From Azolla caroliniana (Eukaryota; Polypodiophyta): 64,000 nt of DNA. The stretch spans positions 3,596,001 through 3,660,000 of the forward strand of contig JBHGNT010000005.1 in NCBI GenBank assembly GCA_043228905.1. The letters are read 5' to 3'. The first letter of the stretch is position 1. Every line of letters starts with the position of its first letter. Positions 1 to 12,900 of this stretch are shown here, piece by piece. The position numbers and the translations under genes are program-made. The notes below the pieces were generated by a model. That model ran no database searches. It was not told the DNA's origin and worked only from the letters and a program-made list of their open reading frames with translations.

Positions 1-856
1 TATATTTCACATCATGTGTTGCCTTACACGATTATCATGGGCTGAGATACTACTCGTTTCACAAGAAAATACTTAACCAGTTTGTTGGCAAGTCTAGGCA
101 AGAAATTGAAGTTTAGTAGAGGAGAACATCTTATGACAAATCGTCAGATTGAAAGAGTTAACCAAGTATTTTTAGATATGTTGAGGGCATCTGTGTTTGT
201 CTGTCAAGGGCTGGGAAAGTTGTTTGTATTGCCTAAGTTTGCATATAACTCGTGAAAGTATTCGATGATGGCGTTCTCCCTGTTTAAGCTGAATTATGGG
301 GTTCAGCTAGCTTGTCCATATTTGATAGAATTAAATAGTTGTAATCAAGTGTCTAACAATATTGAAGGGTATGTTGGATATTGCTAAGACAAATAATCCA
401 ATTTTCTATGGATTTGAGTGACATATTTTGCCAACAGGAAATGTACTGCTAGATCATTTGATGTAGGAGAATGAGTGTATTTGTTGATTACTCCATTTAT
501 TGGATCTGCTATCAAGCAGCATAAGCCATCTCTAAGATTTTGTGGTTTGTGGATGACCATAAAGAATATAGGAGAGGTTGCCAATAAACTAGATTTATTA
601 AGATGTCATATCCATTTTGTATTGCATGTTAGTAGATTGAAGAAGTGTTTGAAAGTAGTACGGTGGATGGTACTGTGAAATTGCAGAGTCCTTTACTTGT
701 GGATTTGGGGCCAATGATATCCTTGAAATCCAAGTGAAGAAATTGAGAATTGTACTTTTGGTCAGCCTCTATCTAATGATATTTAGGAATATGAGCATAC
801 TTCGGAAGGCATTTCTAAACTTCATCATTGAGGATGATAAATCCTATAGGGGAGGA
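1..856 (+). mobile_element. Decayed Ty3/gypsy integrase and pol C-terminus
   Basis: This is the 3' end of a gypsy-type pol gene, broken by stops and frameshifts. Around 43-200 a frame reads DTTRFTRKYL and later NRQIERVNQVFLDMLR. The second matches the integrase signature DGQTERVNRVLEDMLR, with D to N and G to R changes. From about 475 to 678 another frame holds FVLHVSRLKKCL, the conserved stretch between integrase and chromodomain. DILEIQVKKLR near 719 is where the chromodomain usually begins. A purine-rich run at 847-855 looks like the polypurine tract before the 3' LTR. The 5' part lies outside the window. The copy cannot encode a working integrase. Family assignment is from motif recognition. 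Confidence 0.75.
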
Positions 857-1080
857 TGTTATGTCATGATTGAAAGTGGCATGGGGCCATTCTAAGATGT
901 CCTTGGGTGTCCATGTTTACACAAGGGGGTGGACTTGCATAATAACTATTATGCATGGGGGCTACTATATAATGGCATGTTCTATGGCTGGGAGGATAAG
1001 CCTAAGCACACACCCAAACTAAAGTGGGTATTTATAAGGACCCAACAGTTAATTTCTAGATGATTGCATGTGTTGCCAAA
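857..1080 (+). mobile_element. Truncated 3' LTR of the gypsy remnant
   Basis: Non-coding sequence directly follows the polypurine-like run and begins TGTTATGTC. A TATA-like GTATTTATAAGGAC lies at 1028-1041, as expected for an LTR promoter. The LTR seems to be cut off near 1080, where an oppositely oriented LINE remnant begins. No second copy was found in the window, so the LTR call is inferred from position. Confidence 0.45.
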
Positions 1081-2126
1081 TGCATAATATGCTCTCTTTC
1101 CCACCTCTCAATGACGGGTAGCACATTCATTCCATCTATGATTTGAAGGAACTTCAAGGCCAAAATATTTAAAGCAGTCCACTATATCAAGTGGCTCATT
1201 ATTGTATACAATGCATTGTTTATCTTTATTTTGTCTCTTCACAAACATAATCTTTGTTTTAGAGCTATCGACACTCAATTTAGTATGCATGCAAAAAACT
1301 TCTAATGCTCTTGTAAGCTTTTGTGCATCTCCGAAAGTATTTGAAAAAGTATCATATCATCTGCCAACAACAAAAGCATGATGACTACATTCCCAATTAC
1401 AACTCTGTCAATATCTTTTTCCGTTACAAACTTGTCAAGCATCTGTTCTAATTTATCAATGCATAGACCAAATAGAGTTGGAGAGAGTGGGGATCCTTGC
1501 TTAACACCAATACTGCTATTGAAATGCTATACTGTTTTCCAAAGACAACTTGTCTACAAGCTCTCTTTTCATTGTTTCTAACGTATGCACTTACCTTTGA
1601 TTCTATTATACATTCAAATAGTGTTGCCATTAGTGAGCTGATTGTGATGATTCAATACTTATTTACATGTATTCCTTTATGTAAAGGTTTGATCTAATTC
1701 GTAGTCTAGTCGTAAGGCATGCCATATTGCAATGCATGATTAAATACATTACTCATCCATGCATGTGCTTCCTTTATTGTCCATTTGAGCATTTGGCCGT
1801 TATACATTGGAGATCTCTTGCCTTTGGAGAGGCAAATTTCTTAAGTTGTATGCATATATCTTCAATTGTAATGAAGGGAGGTACGTGAAAAAGAACCTTA
1901 ACACAATCTTTTCAGCAATTGATAGCTCATATAGTATCTTACATGGATAAACAAGTTCATAAGAGTTAGTCACCATAACTCTCGACACATTTCCCTTTAA
2001 ATTTCCCCAAAATTTAGCGCATGCATATGCTTTCTCTTGGAGTATGGAGAAATTCTTGAGTAACTTCCCATATTCTTCTCTTTCATTGAAAAAGTCTTTT
2101 GTATTCATGCAAATGCTTTTGATCAT
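1081..2126 (-). mobile_element. LINE reverse-transcriptase remnant
   Basis: The reverse strand encodes broken pieces of a non-LTR reverse transcriptase. From about 1690 down to 1450 the frame contains a finger/palm segment (SAYVRNNEKRA, FGKQYS) and then a GDPCLTPIL-like QGSPLSP region. At about 1370-1390 LLADDMI stands in for the catalytic YADD box. From 1290 to 1108 the frame carries SVDSSKTKIMFVKRQNKD and FKYFGLEVPSNHRWNECATR, typical of the domain after the active site. The 108-residue ORF at 1800-2126 probably belongs to the upstream linker. The same protein family recurs at 40.86-44.72 kb and 45.98-46.16 kb, so this is a repeated LINE family. Multiple frame breaks make it inactive. Confidence 0.75.
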
Positions 2127-5100
2127 TTGTCGTATCCTTAACTACATCCAAATTCAAAAGGCACTTTCAAACTTCATTTGCATTCTAGTGTGACACTATG
2201 TTACATTCTAGAGAGTTAGAGAGAGAGAGAGGGACACTTATGACACGATTAGGTCATGACGGTAAGATTCCCAAATAAATTCGATGGGACGTTTGTAGAA
2301 TTGTATGAATTTAGTAACCATGTCTGACTCATCGTCAAAGTCCAACCTTGGCATCACCTAATCACTTCAGCCAGGTTGGTCACATTGGCATCCTTTTTGT
2401 CAGGACTGATAAAAACTCGGTTTGGCTCATTGGTAGAGACTTCTTCACCACGCTTTGAGGATTACTTTGCTTTTCATGCTGAATTTGAAGTCACCTTTGG
2501 TGAATCCAATAAATGACGAACCTCTCTTATCAAACTCTACATCCTTAATAGGATCTCTAAAAACCTTAGCTTAGGCATCAGAATTCTGTCAGCTCATCTG
2601 TGATGTCAACTGGGATGAGCAAAATCTCCTGAACCAAATCATCTGTGGAGCCAGCCAGTTACATGAAAAACCTCCTGCCCAACATCAACAAACTAACTTC
2701 TTTGAACCAGGCCATCATCCAGGCTAATGAGTTAGGATAACCAGTTGTTCTAGTTCCCCCAAGAACAATTTTCTACCCAGCAGTTCCCACATGTCATGGT
2801 TGGTCAAGAAAAGAAGAGCAAAAGAGAGGCTCTTGTTGTATAGAGAGAAAATGAGAAGAAGCTCATTATATTGTCTAGAGGTAATATAAACAATGTATCA
2901 AAATTGTTTCCGTGTTTCTTAATATTCGACAATAAGTTATCATAATCTCAGAATTACATTAGGCAAAGCATACTAGTTGAAGGAATGTCCATGATTTTGC
3001 TCGAGCAAAATGTAATTCTATAGAGTGAGCACATGTTTCCAAATATAATGCTGGAACCATTTATGATAATTTATAATGCATTTCTTTTGGGTGATTGTTG
3101 GATTATAGGAGGTATCGTCCTAGGTATATACATTGGACACATACATGTACGTACCATAGGCTTCAATAAAGGTGAAGCTTCATCTGTATGCTCCAAGGTG
3201 TTTCTTCTTCCACACTTGTAACTTCTTGGAGAGCCTTCAATCGGTAAAGCACAAGCATTGCCTTTCAATCAAAGTGCTCACCTTTATTATTTCGGCACTT
3301 ATTCCCATAATTTCTTCATTGAGGTTCTGCTATCAAATGATTCCCCATATAAATCCTATCTCCTCCAAAGGGTCAAGGTTTAGTTTTGGAGTATGGGGGT
3401 GTGCATATGGTATAACTATAGAAAACAAAAATCTCTTCAGTTAATGCATGTATGAAATCCTTATTAAATGATATATACATAAGTTTGAAATTTTCATGAA
3501 TAAATAACTACTTCATTCTTCTTAGCTTGATATTACAGATTCAAATTCAAAACTGGTTGCATCTCGTAGAACCCAGATTATAATTCTTGCAAACAAACCA
3601 AGTGGTAATTCAATAGGCTAAGGTGGTCCCTTATTAGAGCCATGTGATAGGTGGCAGAGGTAATCTTCTCCTCTTCATTGGAATTTGGATTATGAAGTAG
3701 GTGGCATTTGTCTGCAAATCAGCCCTAGTCTTACTATTGGAATAACCAAAACTAGCTGCTAGTTTGTAGCAAATGTCATTGGGGCTTTTCCAGGTTGACC
3801 TTGGCCCCTTATTCAATTAAGATCTGATTATCACTGATAGTGAAGATTGTAACTGCCAGCCGCTCCTTCCCAATTAATTAGCTTGTGAGCTAACAACTAC
3901 TAGTTAGTGGTCTCAAACCAGCTTGGAATCCCAACCACACCACCCCCCCACTTGCATCTAATTTCTCTCTATATAACCATTCTACTGCCGCCATTGTATG
4001 TTAGGCCACTTGCATACCTTTAGTTTCAATTAACACGTTTCCCTTCCATAGCATCTTGACCTTGGTTAGCATGAGTAATTGTTTGAATGAGTTATATGGT
4101 GTGCCTCTGTTGAATGCCAATAACACTACGTTCATATTAACTTCATCGAGAGAAAGAGGGGATTATGTGTATAACCAATCCCTTCTTTCAGTAGCTAATT
4201 CAAGTCTCTAGTCTAGTGAAACCTTGTATATACATGCAGGCTTTCATAGTTCTTGCAGTTATTTAAATATTGGGTCAAAATCATGCTGAGCATTATATTC
4301 ATTAGATTTGTTTACAAATAAATATGTAGACTCTTTAGAAGGTCCTAACATAAAATATATATTTGTGATTAGTGAAGAGTTGAAATATTACAATACGCGT
4401 CACTCATGCATGGTTGAATGCCTTTAATACTTACATAGTAACTTTTTTGTAGTGTTCCACGTTGTTGAAGCGACACTTTGAGTAATAGACAAGCTAGCCA
4501 AACTTAAGAGAAGATGAAATTATGAAATAGAGGGACACCCGCAATACTTGGAAAAGCCAATGTCCACTGGTTTACGATCTACTAGGATGATTGTAATTTT
4601 TTTTAAAAAGATTTAAGGTGATCTCAATAATCTCTCCAAAGATGGTACACAGTAACATGTTTTCATAAATCTTGTTTCATAGTTTATACAAACAAAAAGG
4701 TTTGACCAATCACAAACTCAATGTTTGAAACTCGCTTATGAATGATCACAATACGACAACAACTTAGTTGTGTGATATTTTACTTATCCTAATGAAGGCA
4801 AGGGAACCATGATAAAACAGACGTAACCAAAAAGCATGTAAAAGTCGAACTATGAGGAGAAATAATGGCATGTTGTCGAGGGAGAGTAACATATTTAATT
4901 TCTTTCATATGGTGTGAACTAGATCTTGCAACGATGTTATTTCATTCTCTCTATTCATGTGAGGTATTACATGTATGTGGTACAAAAGTGCTTTGAGCAT
5001 GACAAAGGGAAAGTTAGATTGTATTAGTATGTTATGATGGTGATATGTAATAATATAAATTGTAGCGAAGGTTGCCTTGGGTTTGCAAAACTACACAAAG

Positions 5101-7827
5101 GTTGTTTAGAATGATCTAAGAGAATATGTATGTTTGTGAATGGACAAATTCGTTGAAGTATTTAGAGTTAACATATAAGTATTATTTTTATCATGGTCAT
5201 GGGAGCTATAGGTTGCTAGGTTGGCAAAATGGCATATGCATCTATTAAAAGGAGGCAAGAAGAGTGAGAATTTGAAGCAATCCAAAAATTTATGCCAATT
5301 GCAATTTATCAATTAGTTCACAAACTTTAGCAACTTTAATCAAAGGCAAGTGCCATGGCCCTTGATTTTCATGCACGCTAACAATTACTTATTTAACCTT
5401 AGGTAGCTAGACAAGCTTGGAAAATGCACACAGATATGGGCATATTATATAGTTAGATATTGAAGCATATGCTTTATATTTCTAGAATCTATATATTTAG
5501 TAGAAAAATGATGGCCTTAAGTTAAGACTACAAATCGATCATTACAAATTTTGTCTCCTCTTTTTTGCTAGTAATATTCTTTTTCAACCATCAATATGTT
5601 TCCTTACTTCAATTTGTTAAAAACTCTCATTATTGTTCAATAATGTTGTGCTACTAACTATTCACCTAGACAGATGCGTCGAAATCCAATTCTATGGGGT
5701 ACATGTTAAATGTTTATCACTATAGGATGAGAGTGCAAGATAAAACAAGCTTGGATGATATTAGGGAACCCCTTAGATATAAATTATTGTGAAAGATATA
5801 AATTTCCCTTTTGTTTTATGTTGATCAAGTTTTATTATTGACAGCAGACACAATGCTTCAAATGATTAAATTATCATTGAACTTGTTATAGACATTGGTT
5901 TTTGAGCATTGATATTGATGTGAACAAATTTTTGGGCTTTAACGTTTGCCCTCGAGCCTTTAAACTAGTAACAAACACACTTGCAAACCTTGATTAAAAT
6001 ATGTTCCATAAGCAACTTAGTTCAATTGTCCAAATATCTAGTGTACAACTTTGAATCAAAGAATCTAATACATTTTTGTACATCTCAAGATGCTCATGCA
6101 CAAATTCAAAAGTTTGCATTTCATTTAACCGAATATTATCCCTTCATACATCATCAAGTCCTATCTTATATATAAACTAATAAAGATATATTCTTCAAAT
6201 ATGAAATATTAGATTGTAATGAGTCATTTTGTGTATAGAACTTATATGCACTAAAAATAAAGTATCACGTATGTTATCAAGAGTATGTGTGTGTCACGCG
6301 TTGACTATAAAGTGGAAGGAAAGTTTATTTAATTACCAACTAGTCATCTTGGGTTCGTAACAATATCAACAACTTATACAACCCATCGTTTTAACCATAA
6401 TTTAAATAAGTGTATAGTTTAATTCAAACCCACATTCTTATGATATATAGAAATATTTTGCTTATGCGTTTATGGGCTTATGAAAGATGCAATTGGAAGT
6501 GGACCACACAAAATTCTATTGCAAGTTTAGCTTGAAAACCGAGGATGCATATATCATAAAATGTAACGGTGGAGTATTTTGATGGATGTTGCAAAATGGA
6601 AGGGCCAAGATCATGTACACACAATAGGATGTGTTGCTTATCTACAACAAAATGGATACAAACATCTCCATGAGAACTACATGTTTGTATGGTATATGAG
6701 AGGATAAATATTTACATCACATGCAAACATAGAGTATGTGCTTTCAAGTTTCCATAACAAAGAACAAACCATCATGATATAGAGTGTGGAATCTATATAA
6801 CAAATGGGAGTAAACAAATTCATACAAGAATCACCATAATTGTGAAGGAGAAGGTGTTGTGATTTTATGGGATTTATTTGTGCTCTAATAAGTATGTGGT
6901 TTGTAGTGTGTCTTGCACACCAAAGTGGAGCCATTAGACCTATTGGCATGCCTCCCTTAATTAAATTGTTATGGAAACAAAGACTCATGAACTTGTATTC
7001 GGTTTGGATATATTTACAGACATCCTATCAAAACAATGTGTTTTTTTACTTTTGGGTCCCATTTTGCTTCATAGAATTATAACGTGAATATCCATGTTAA
7101 AATACTTGTATCCCACATATTTATATGGGGGCTAATAGAATCAAACGTTGGGTACCCTTGTTTAACCTTATTTGTGGTGGGTGTGGCACATGGGTTCAAC
7201 ACAATTGATTATTTAAGTCGTACCTTTTGTGATGGAGTTTACACACAAGTTATCTTGCTGATTTGCCCTTATTTATAGATTAGGGCATCTTTTTAAATTC
7301 CAAGTGTAATTGTCACGCATGTATTATTTATGGATTGGCAACTACTTTGTGTGCAAATGTGTGTGTGTGTGTGTGAAGTATAGAACCATTAAATATTATT
7401 GGCATTAGTTCATTATGGTCGACTCAAGATTCACAATAAAGCCTTGGGTAGCTCTATATGTACTATATAGCAATGCTCTTTTGGGGCCCCATATAAATAC
7501 AATACACAAATACAATCCTATCGAAGACGCTCATGGACCATTGTGATGGTCATGGTCATATTATTTTGTGTATTGATAAATGTCACACAAAGGAGGGTGT
7601 ATGCATGCAATGAGAATGGTTGCACAATTCAACCTTATTCAAGTTAGGTATTGTAAATTAATTCATGATATAAAGTGAAGGATTCTAGAGCCTTTATTAG
7701 GCGTACATGCGTCGAAATAGGGTGTACAAAGGCAAGAGTTTTATTTACATTTGGGTGGACCCTTCGGCTTCAAAGAAATACAAGACAAATACCAATGTAC
7801 AAAAGTAGCATGGTGCACATGGTGTTT
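2127..7827. other. Gene-free AT-rich intergenic stretch with retroelement debris
   Basis: No host gene is recognisable. Around 2640-2800 the forward strand reads YMKNLLPNINKLTSLNQAII, which resembles a retrotransposon gag segment but is interrupted. At about 3550-4110 there is an LTR-like block with a TATA motif in CTCTATATAACC near 3975. Neither can be assigned firmly. The remainder to 7.8 kb is AT-rich sequence with only short random ORFs. Confidence 0.5.
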
Positions 7828-7850
7828 GGGGGGGGGGGGGGGGGGGGGGG
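7828..7850. repeat. Poly-G tract (23 G)
   Basis: An uninterrupted run of 23 G ends in AGGG. It lies in otherwise AT-rich intergenic DNA. Such runs are prone to length errors in assembly. Confidence 0.95.
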
Positions 7851-9857
7851 AGGGTAATTGAACTCAATTTCTGTTTGTGTTCCCTTTTCTTCCAATCAAA
7901 CACCTCATCATCCAACTATTGAAAAAAAGTTAACAAAAATTAAACCTTATGTGCTAAAGCACAATGTGATGCATGACCTCGTATATACAAAGAGAGCAAT
8001 GAATACATTAGCCTTCAATCCAAAGAAGAGGGAGAGAAAAAGCATGATAAGTACCATGTGGCATTGGTAACTAGAAAATTATGAATATATAATGGCGTGG
8101 ACAATTAGTATTTGCAACATTTCGTACATATTCACGGCGTTAACTTTTAAGTTTCTAACACTATGCTTTCAAGCGCAATCATTACGTGCAAAAGAAACAT
8201 TCGAAACAAAAGTAACCCATTCTAATATTAATTTGTTTTAGTGCTTTTCAAACAAGGCTTTCAAACACGATAGGTTGCTTCTCAAAGACTACAATCATAG
8301 ATGTGATCACTATTACAAATGTCGCATACAACCACCTCAAGGGAGAGTCACTTTATGTAGGACCCCTATGCACTCAATGCATATTGGGAGGAAACTTTCT
8401 CATGGATTTTTCAAAAATAAAAAGCATTATTTTCCTGTACAATTTGCTTGTTATCCATTTGAATGATATCGTTTTGTCACTAAATAAGGCATTCCATGTT
8501 AAGATTTTTATATTTTTAGTTTGCTACCTTACTTTATTAACTTGTATGTGTATACTACTAGCTTGTATTCTATCGACTTCCAATGTTTTTGTGTATGTTT
8601 CTACGTTTTACCCTATCAACTTGTAAGGATTATGAGTACCCTCAAAAGGATTATGTGTATACTCCACAAATTGAAATAGTTGCCTACTTCCCATATAATA
8701 CAAGGAAGAATCTATTGTCTATCGGTGAAAAAATGTATCTAATCCTAATAGGAGTATTATTGGATTGAGAATTCACTTATGTCCATGGATAATATGTTCG
8801 ACTCCTTGAGGATCTCACGAGAATATTAATGCAGTCATATATGTTAGTATGCTTGAAATGTGTGAGATGTGAGAACCTAAGCTTGTAACACTACTAGAGT
8901 CTTAGTTTTGTAGAATGGGGTAGCCTATTAATAAGTGCACTCAAGAAAGACATGTCAAATGATCCATGCATGATTTACACCAACGTAAACTTATTAGGAA
9001 CGTGATGAGATTAAGAAGAACACATAAAAGTGGGAGATAATTATCTTAACTTGAGCAAACGTAGGAAAAAAGATGTTTCAAATACAAGAAGTGTGGGTTC
9101 TCATCCCTTCCACATGTAAAAAGTAAAAGTTTCGACCATCACTAACTATTGCAAATAAATGTTGCCACAAGAAGGTGTTTAACAATATAAAACCAAACAT
9201 CGGATATCATACATATGTACAATAATGTGTCCTATATATCAATAAATATATGACAATGATGGAATGGATGTGGACAATTGCCAAATTGGGATTCCTTGGA
9301 GAATATATGATTCATAGTTGTAGAAAATACACGCATGCTTAGAAAGGTAGTTGTCTAATGCATAGGTATGTGTACACAACAATCATACAATGTTTATTGG
9401 GCTATTCGCTACTACACAAGGGCATTCGATATAGGGGTAGCTAATAGGAGAGTGTGCAAGGACGTTGACTATTGTGAAAGATCATGTCGCACTAATGAAG
9501 ATGCTTATATTAGTGTCGTGAGTAGTTTTCGATATAAGTAGTTGACATCATGATTAATGTGTTACGCAGAGTTGCGATCAGTTTGTCCCTCCCTAGATAA
9601 CGAATAACTAATTAGGTTATCTAAACGAGTTTGACAAACATTGGGAAACCCATGGGTGGAACAATGTGGATAAATAAGAATTGGTGTTGACAGGAGCCAA
9701 TGAGTTATATTTGGTTTTTGACCCAGCACAGGTAGTGGAAGCATGGGAGGGATGATGGATGGTTTTTGGAACATATGCATGAGAAAGGGGACTTCCCTTG
9801 ACCAAGGGCGTTTTTGTTCTTTGTTAGAAAAGGCGTGTGATGGTAATATGGTTATGT

Positions 9858-9860
<3 letters not shown>
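7851..9860. other. Intergenic DNA without recognisable genes
   Basis: AT-rich sequence with short unconserved ORFs. I see no exon chains, transposon protein motifs or RNA-gene signatures. Confidence 0.5.

Positions 9861-9900
<40 letters not shown>
9861..9900. repeat. (GT)20 microsatellite
   Basis: Twenty uninterrupted GT units. The flank GGTTATGTTAT occurs on the left and is repeated just to the right (9904-9914), followed by another short GT run. This looks like slippage plus a small local duplication. Confidence 0.95.
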
Positions 9901-9904
<4 letters not shown>

Positions 9905-12900
9905 GGTTATGTTATGTGTGTGTGGCTTTAACTAACGAACAAATTAAATAATTAAATAATTAGCTAATTAATAATTAATAATTAGAATAGGAGAGAGCTG
10001 TTGGTTTTCTTTTGGAATAATGCATGGAAAAAAGGAAGAAGAGGGAGAGAAAGGTGTGTAGTGTATGAAGGAATGAATTTTGTGTAACGGACGACGCTGC
10101 ACGACACGCTCCGTCTCCTTCATTCCTTTTTTCCTGCTAACCTTCTCTCTCTCTCATCCGTTACTTTTTACTATCTCTCCCTTTTTCTCCTCTCTTCACT
10201 CGCGACTGCCCAACAAAAAATAATAATAACACCATGAACCAAAAAAAGAAACCACTTTTAGAGATAATGCATATAGAAATAAGTACGCACACGCACACAC
10301 ACGCACAAGCAAAAGCAAAAAAGAAGAACGCTATCAACTTTTGAGAGAGTGGGATGTGTAGATGACTCTGACTATGTACATTGTACATCAATCTTCTTCT
10401 TCTTCCTTACTTTTTCTTCTTCTTTTTTAACTCCTCCAACTCTCTATCAATCCATAACTTTCTCTCCCAAGTGCCCCTGCATTGCATGCGTGCATTTGAC
10501 GCATGGCAAATGACGAGTATGTGTGTGTGTGAGAGAGAGATAGAGATAGAGATAGAATGTGTGTGTGTTTAGAATTGGCTACAAGTGAGCCACCTCTATG
10601 TCCCTACATTTTTTTTACAGAGTGTAGCCCAAATCATAATTTTATAAACTCGACAACTCTCAATCGTTCTACATCTTTCTGAGTCATTGTGTGTGGTGTG
10701 CGCCGTTCTGTGTGTTTGTGTGTGCGTGGGTCCAGTGGGTGGGCATTCGTGTTTTGTGCATTGCTATAGACATGTGCATCAGTGAGTATTTATAATTGCT
10801 TGTACAATACCTCTTTGTCACTACCTTGTGTCGTGGGTTCCCACCATTTCCAAACGTCCCCCACCACTGACAGACAAAAAAGTGTGTATGTCTATAATGG
10901 TATGAATCATGATAGTATCTACGCTATACGAGGCTATGTTAGTGTCATGCGTTGTTTGGATTTGTTGAATAATGTCATTAGAAAGCTATTGGGGTATTAT
11001 GAAAACAAAAATAAAGGACAAATTCTCTCTCCTTATGTAGAGAAAAAAGTGCTTATGTCTATCTAACTACATCGTTTAATCTCACAAAGTAACTACAATA
11101 GTTTGCTTCAAACATATAAAGTTGCTATTAATAAGCATCCTAACAAAAGAATAGAATTCCAATTGTTAAACATAAAAATCCTAGGTGTTATATTGGGTGC
11201 ACTTTTGTTGTACACCCTCTAATTTGCTAGTGTGTCAAAATGGGAATGTGGGATTGTTTTTCCTTTTGCTCTGATCACATTGTCATGTACAATAAAGTCA
11301 TATTGTAGGCTTATCAGTTGTTAATCCAAAAAGGCAATTTTGAAACTAACAATTTCGTACAATTATAGCACCAATATACACTTTGTAATCAGAGTCCAAG
11401 GGTGATTTTGAGTAACGACTAACACTTATAGAACAATTGGAGGTTTTGATGGAATACTTTTTTGTTATATCTGACATGGTTATGTCAATATTGCAATTAT
11501 GTTAGGCTTCTCATTGATCCACGTAGCAAGTACAATCCTTTGAACATTATATGTGCAATAATGGCAATCTTAAGTGACTATCCACAATTCAAGATCTTTG
11601 ATTTTGATTGAATAAATTTGTATCCATGCCACAATTTCCTATAAGATTTTCCTTTTTGGTTCTCATAACAAGCACAATATCGCCATCACCGCGTGCTTGC
11701 ATTTGGCAAGGTGATTTTGACTTTATCAACAAAGGAGATAACATGGCTAGAGTCTGGATTGAATTAACTTTTCCATATCCCCCCATTTACATTATTTTTC
11801 GTTTTGTCTACATAGCAATTACATTAATGTCATCACCGAAATATTATTAGAAATGGCAATAAAATATGACATTGACTAGTCTACATCAATACAATTGTGA
11901 AGATAATGATGACTAACATATATCACTAAAGCTTTAGTAATATCTCTTGGACAAACAAACTCATTGACATGCCAAACTGCATTGAATAAATTATTTGTCC
12001 AACAAAGATTCAATTAGCAATAAAGGCAAGGAATGCATGATTATTTTTCTTATTTTGAAATTCATACAACATATGTCATGTTCTCATGTAATTATAAGGA
12101 GTGACACATATAATTGGGATAGGAGAGGGTTACACCATTAATAGTTTTACTTTTAAGGTAATGGTGATGAGGGAGATAATGTCGCCTTGAACTAATTGGT
12201 TACTTTTTGGTTTATCCATTTACTAGAAGTTAGAATATTAATGTGCCTATGCATCTTAGAATATGAGTAAAATATTTACTTTGACCTATGATTATTAATT
12301 GTTGTACAAAATAACTATGGAACATGACAACAAAGTCCCAAATCCTTGGGTTGCCTAATGCTTTTATGAGATTTTAGACCTTGAATCTAATATGTTCCCC
12401 CTTTAAGGTCAAGGTGTGGCCATCCATTTGTTTAGCAATGCAATTTGTAGAATTTATATAAAGAAAACACAAGCTTCATGAATCATAATCATAACACTTA
12501 GATTATTAAGAGATTATTCCATGGTTATATTAAAAAAGTAGACACTGAAAGACTAACCATATGTGTCAACCTCGTTTCCACCACGAGATTGTATCCCGCA
12601 TTTAAATTGCGTGCCACTTCCACGAGTTGCATTTTTTGGGAAGTCTTTTCAGATGATAAATGAAACATTTTAACGAAATTGTAACATCTTATGATGTTCA
12701 AATAGCTAACAATGACTTTTCTTTAAATTATATATCATATTGTGAAATAATGTTCAAGAATATGAGCAAATTTCTTATTACATGTAATTAACAATAAGAA
12801 ACACTACTCATGTCAAAGAAGGCTCTAAAGACTTAACCAAACTTGTATGTAAATGATTGGCAAAAGCAATGCTCCTATGCGACAATGGTCTAGTGTTTGT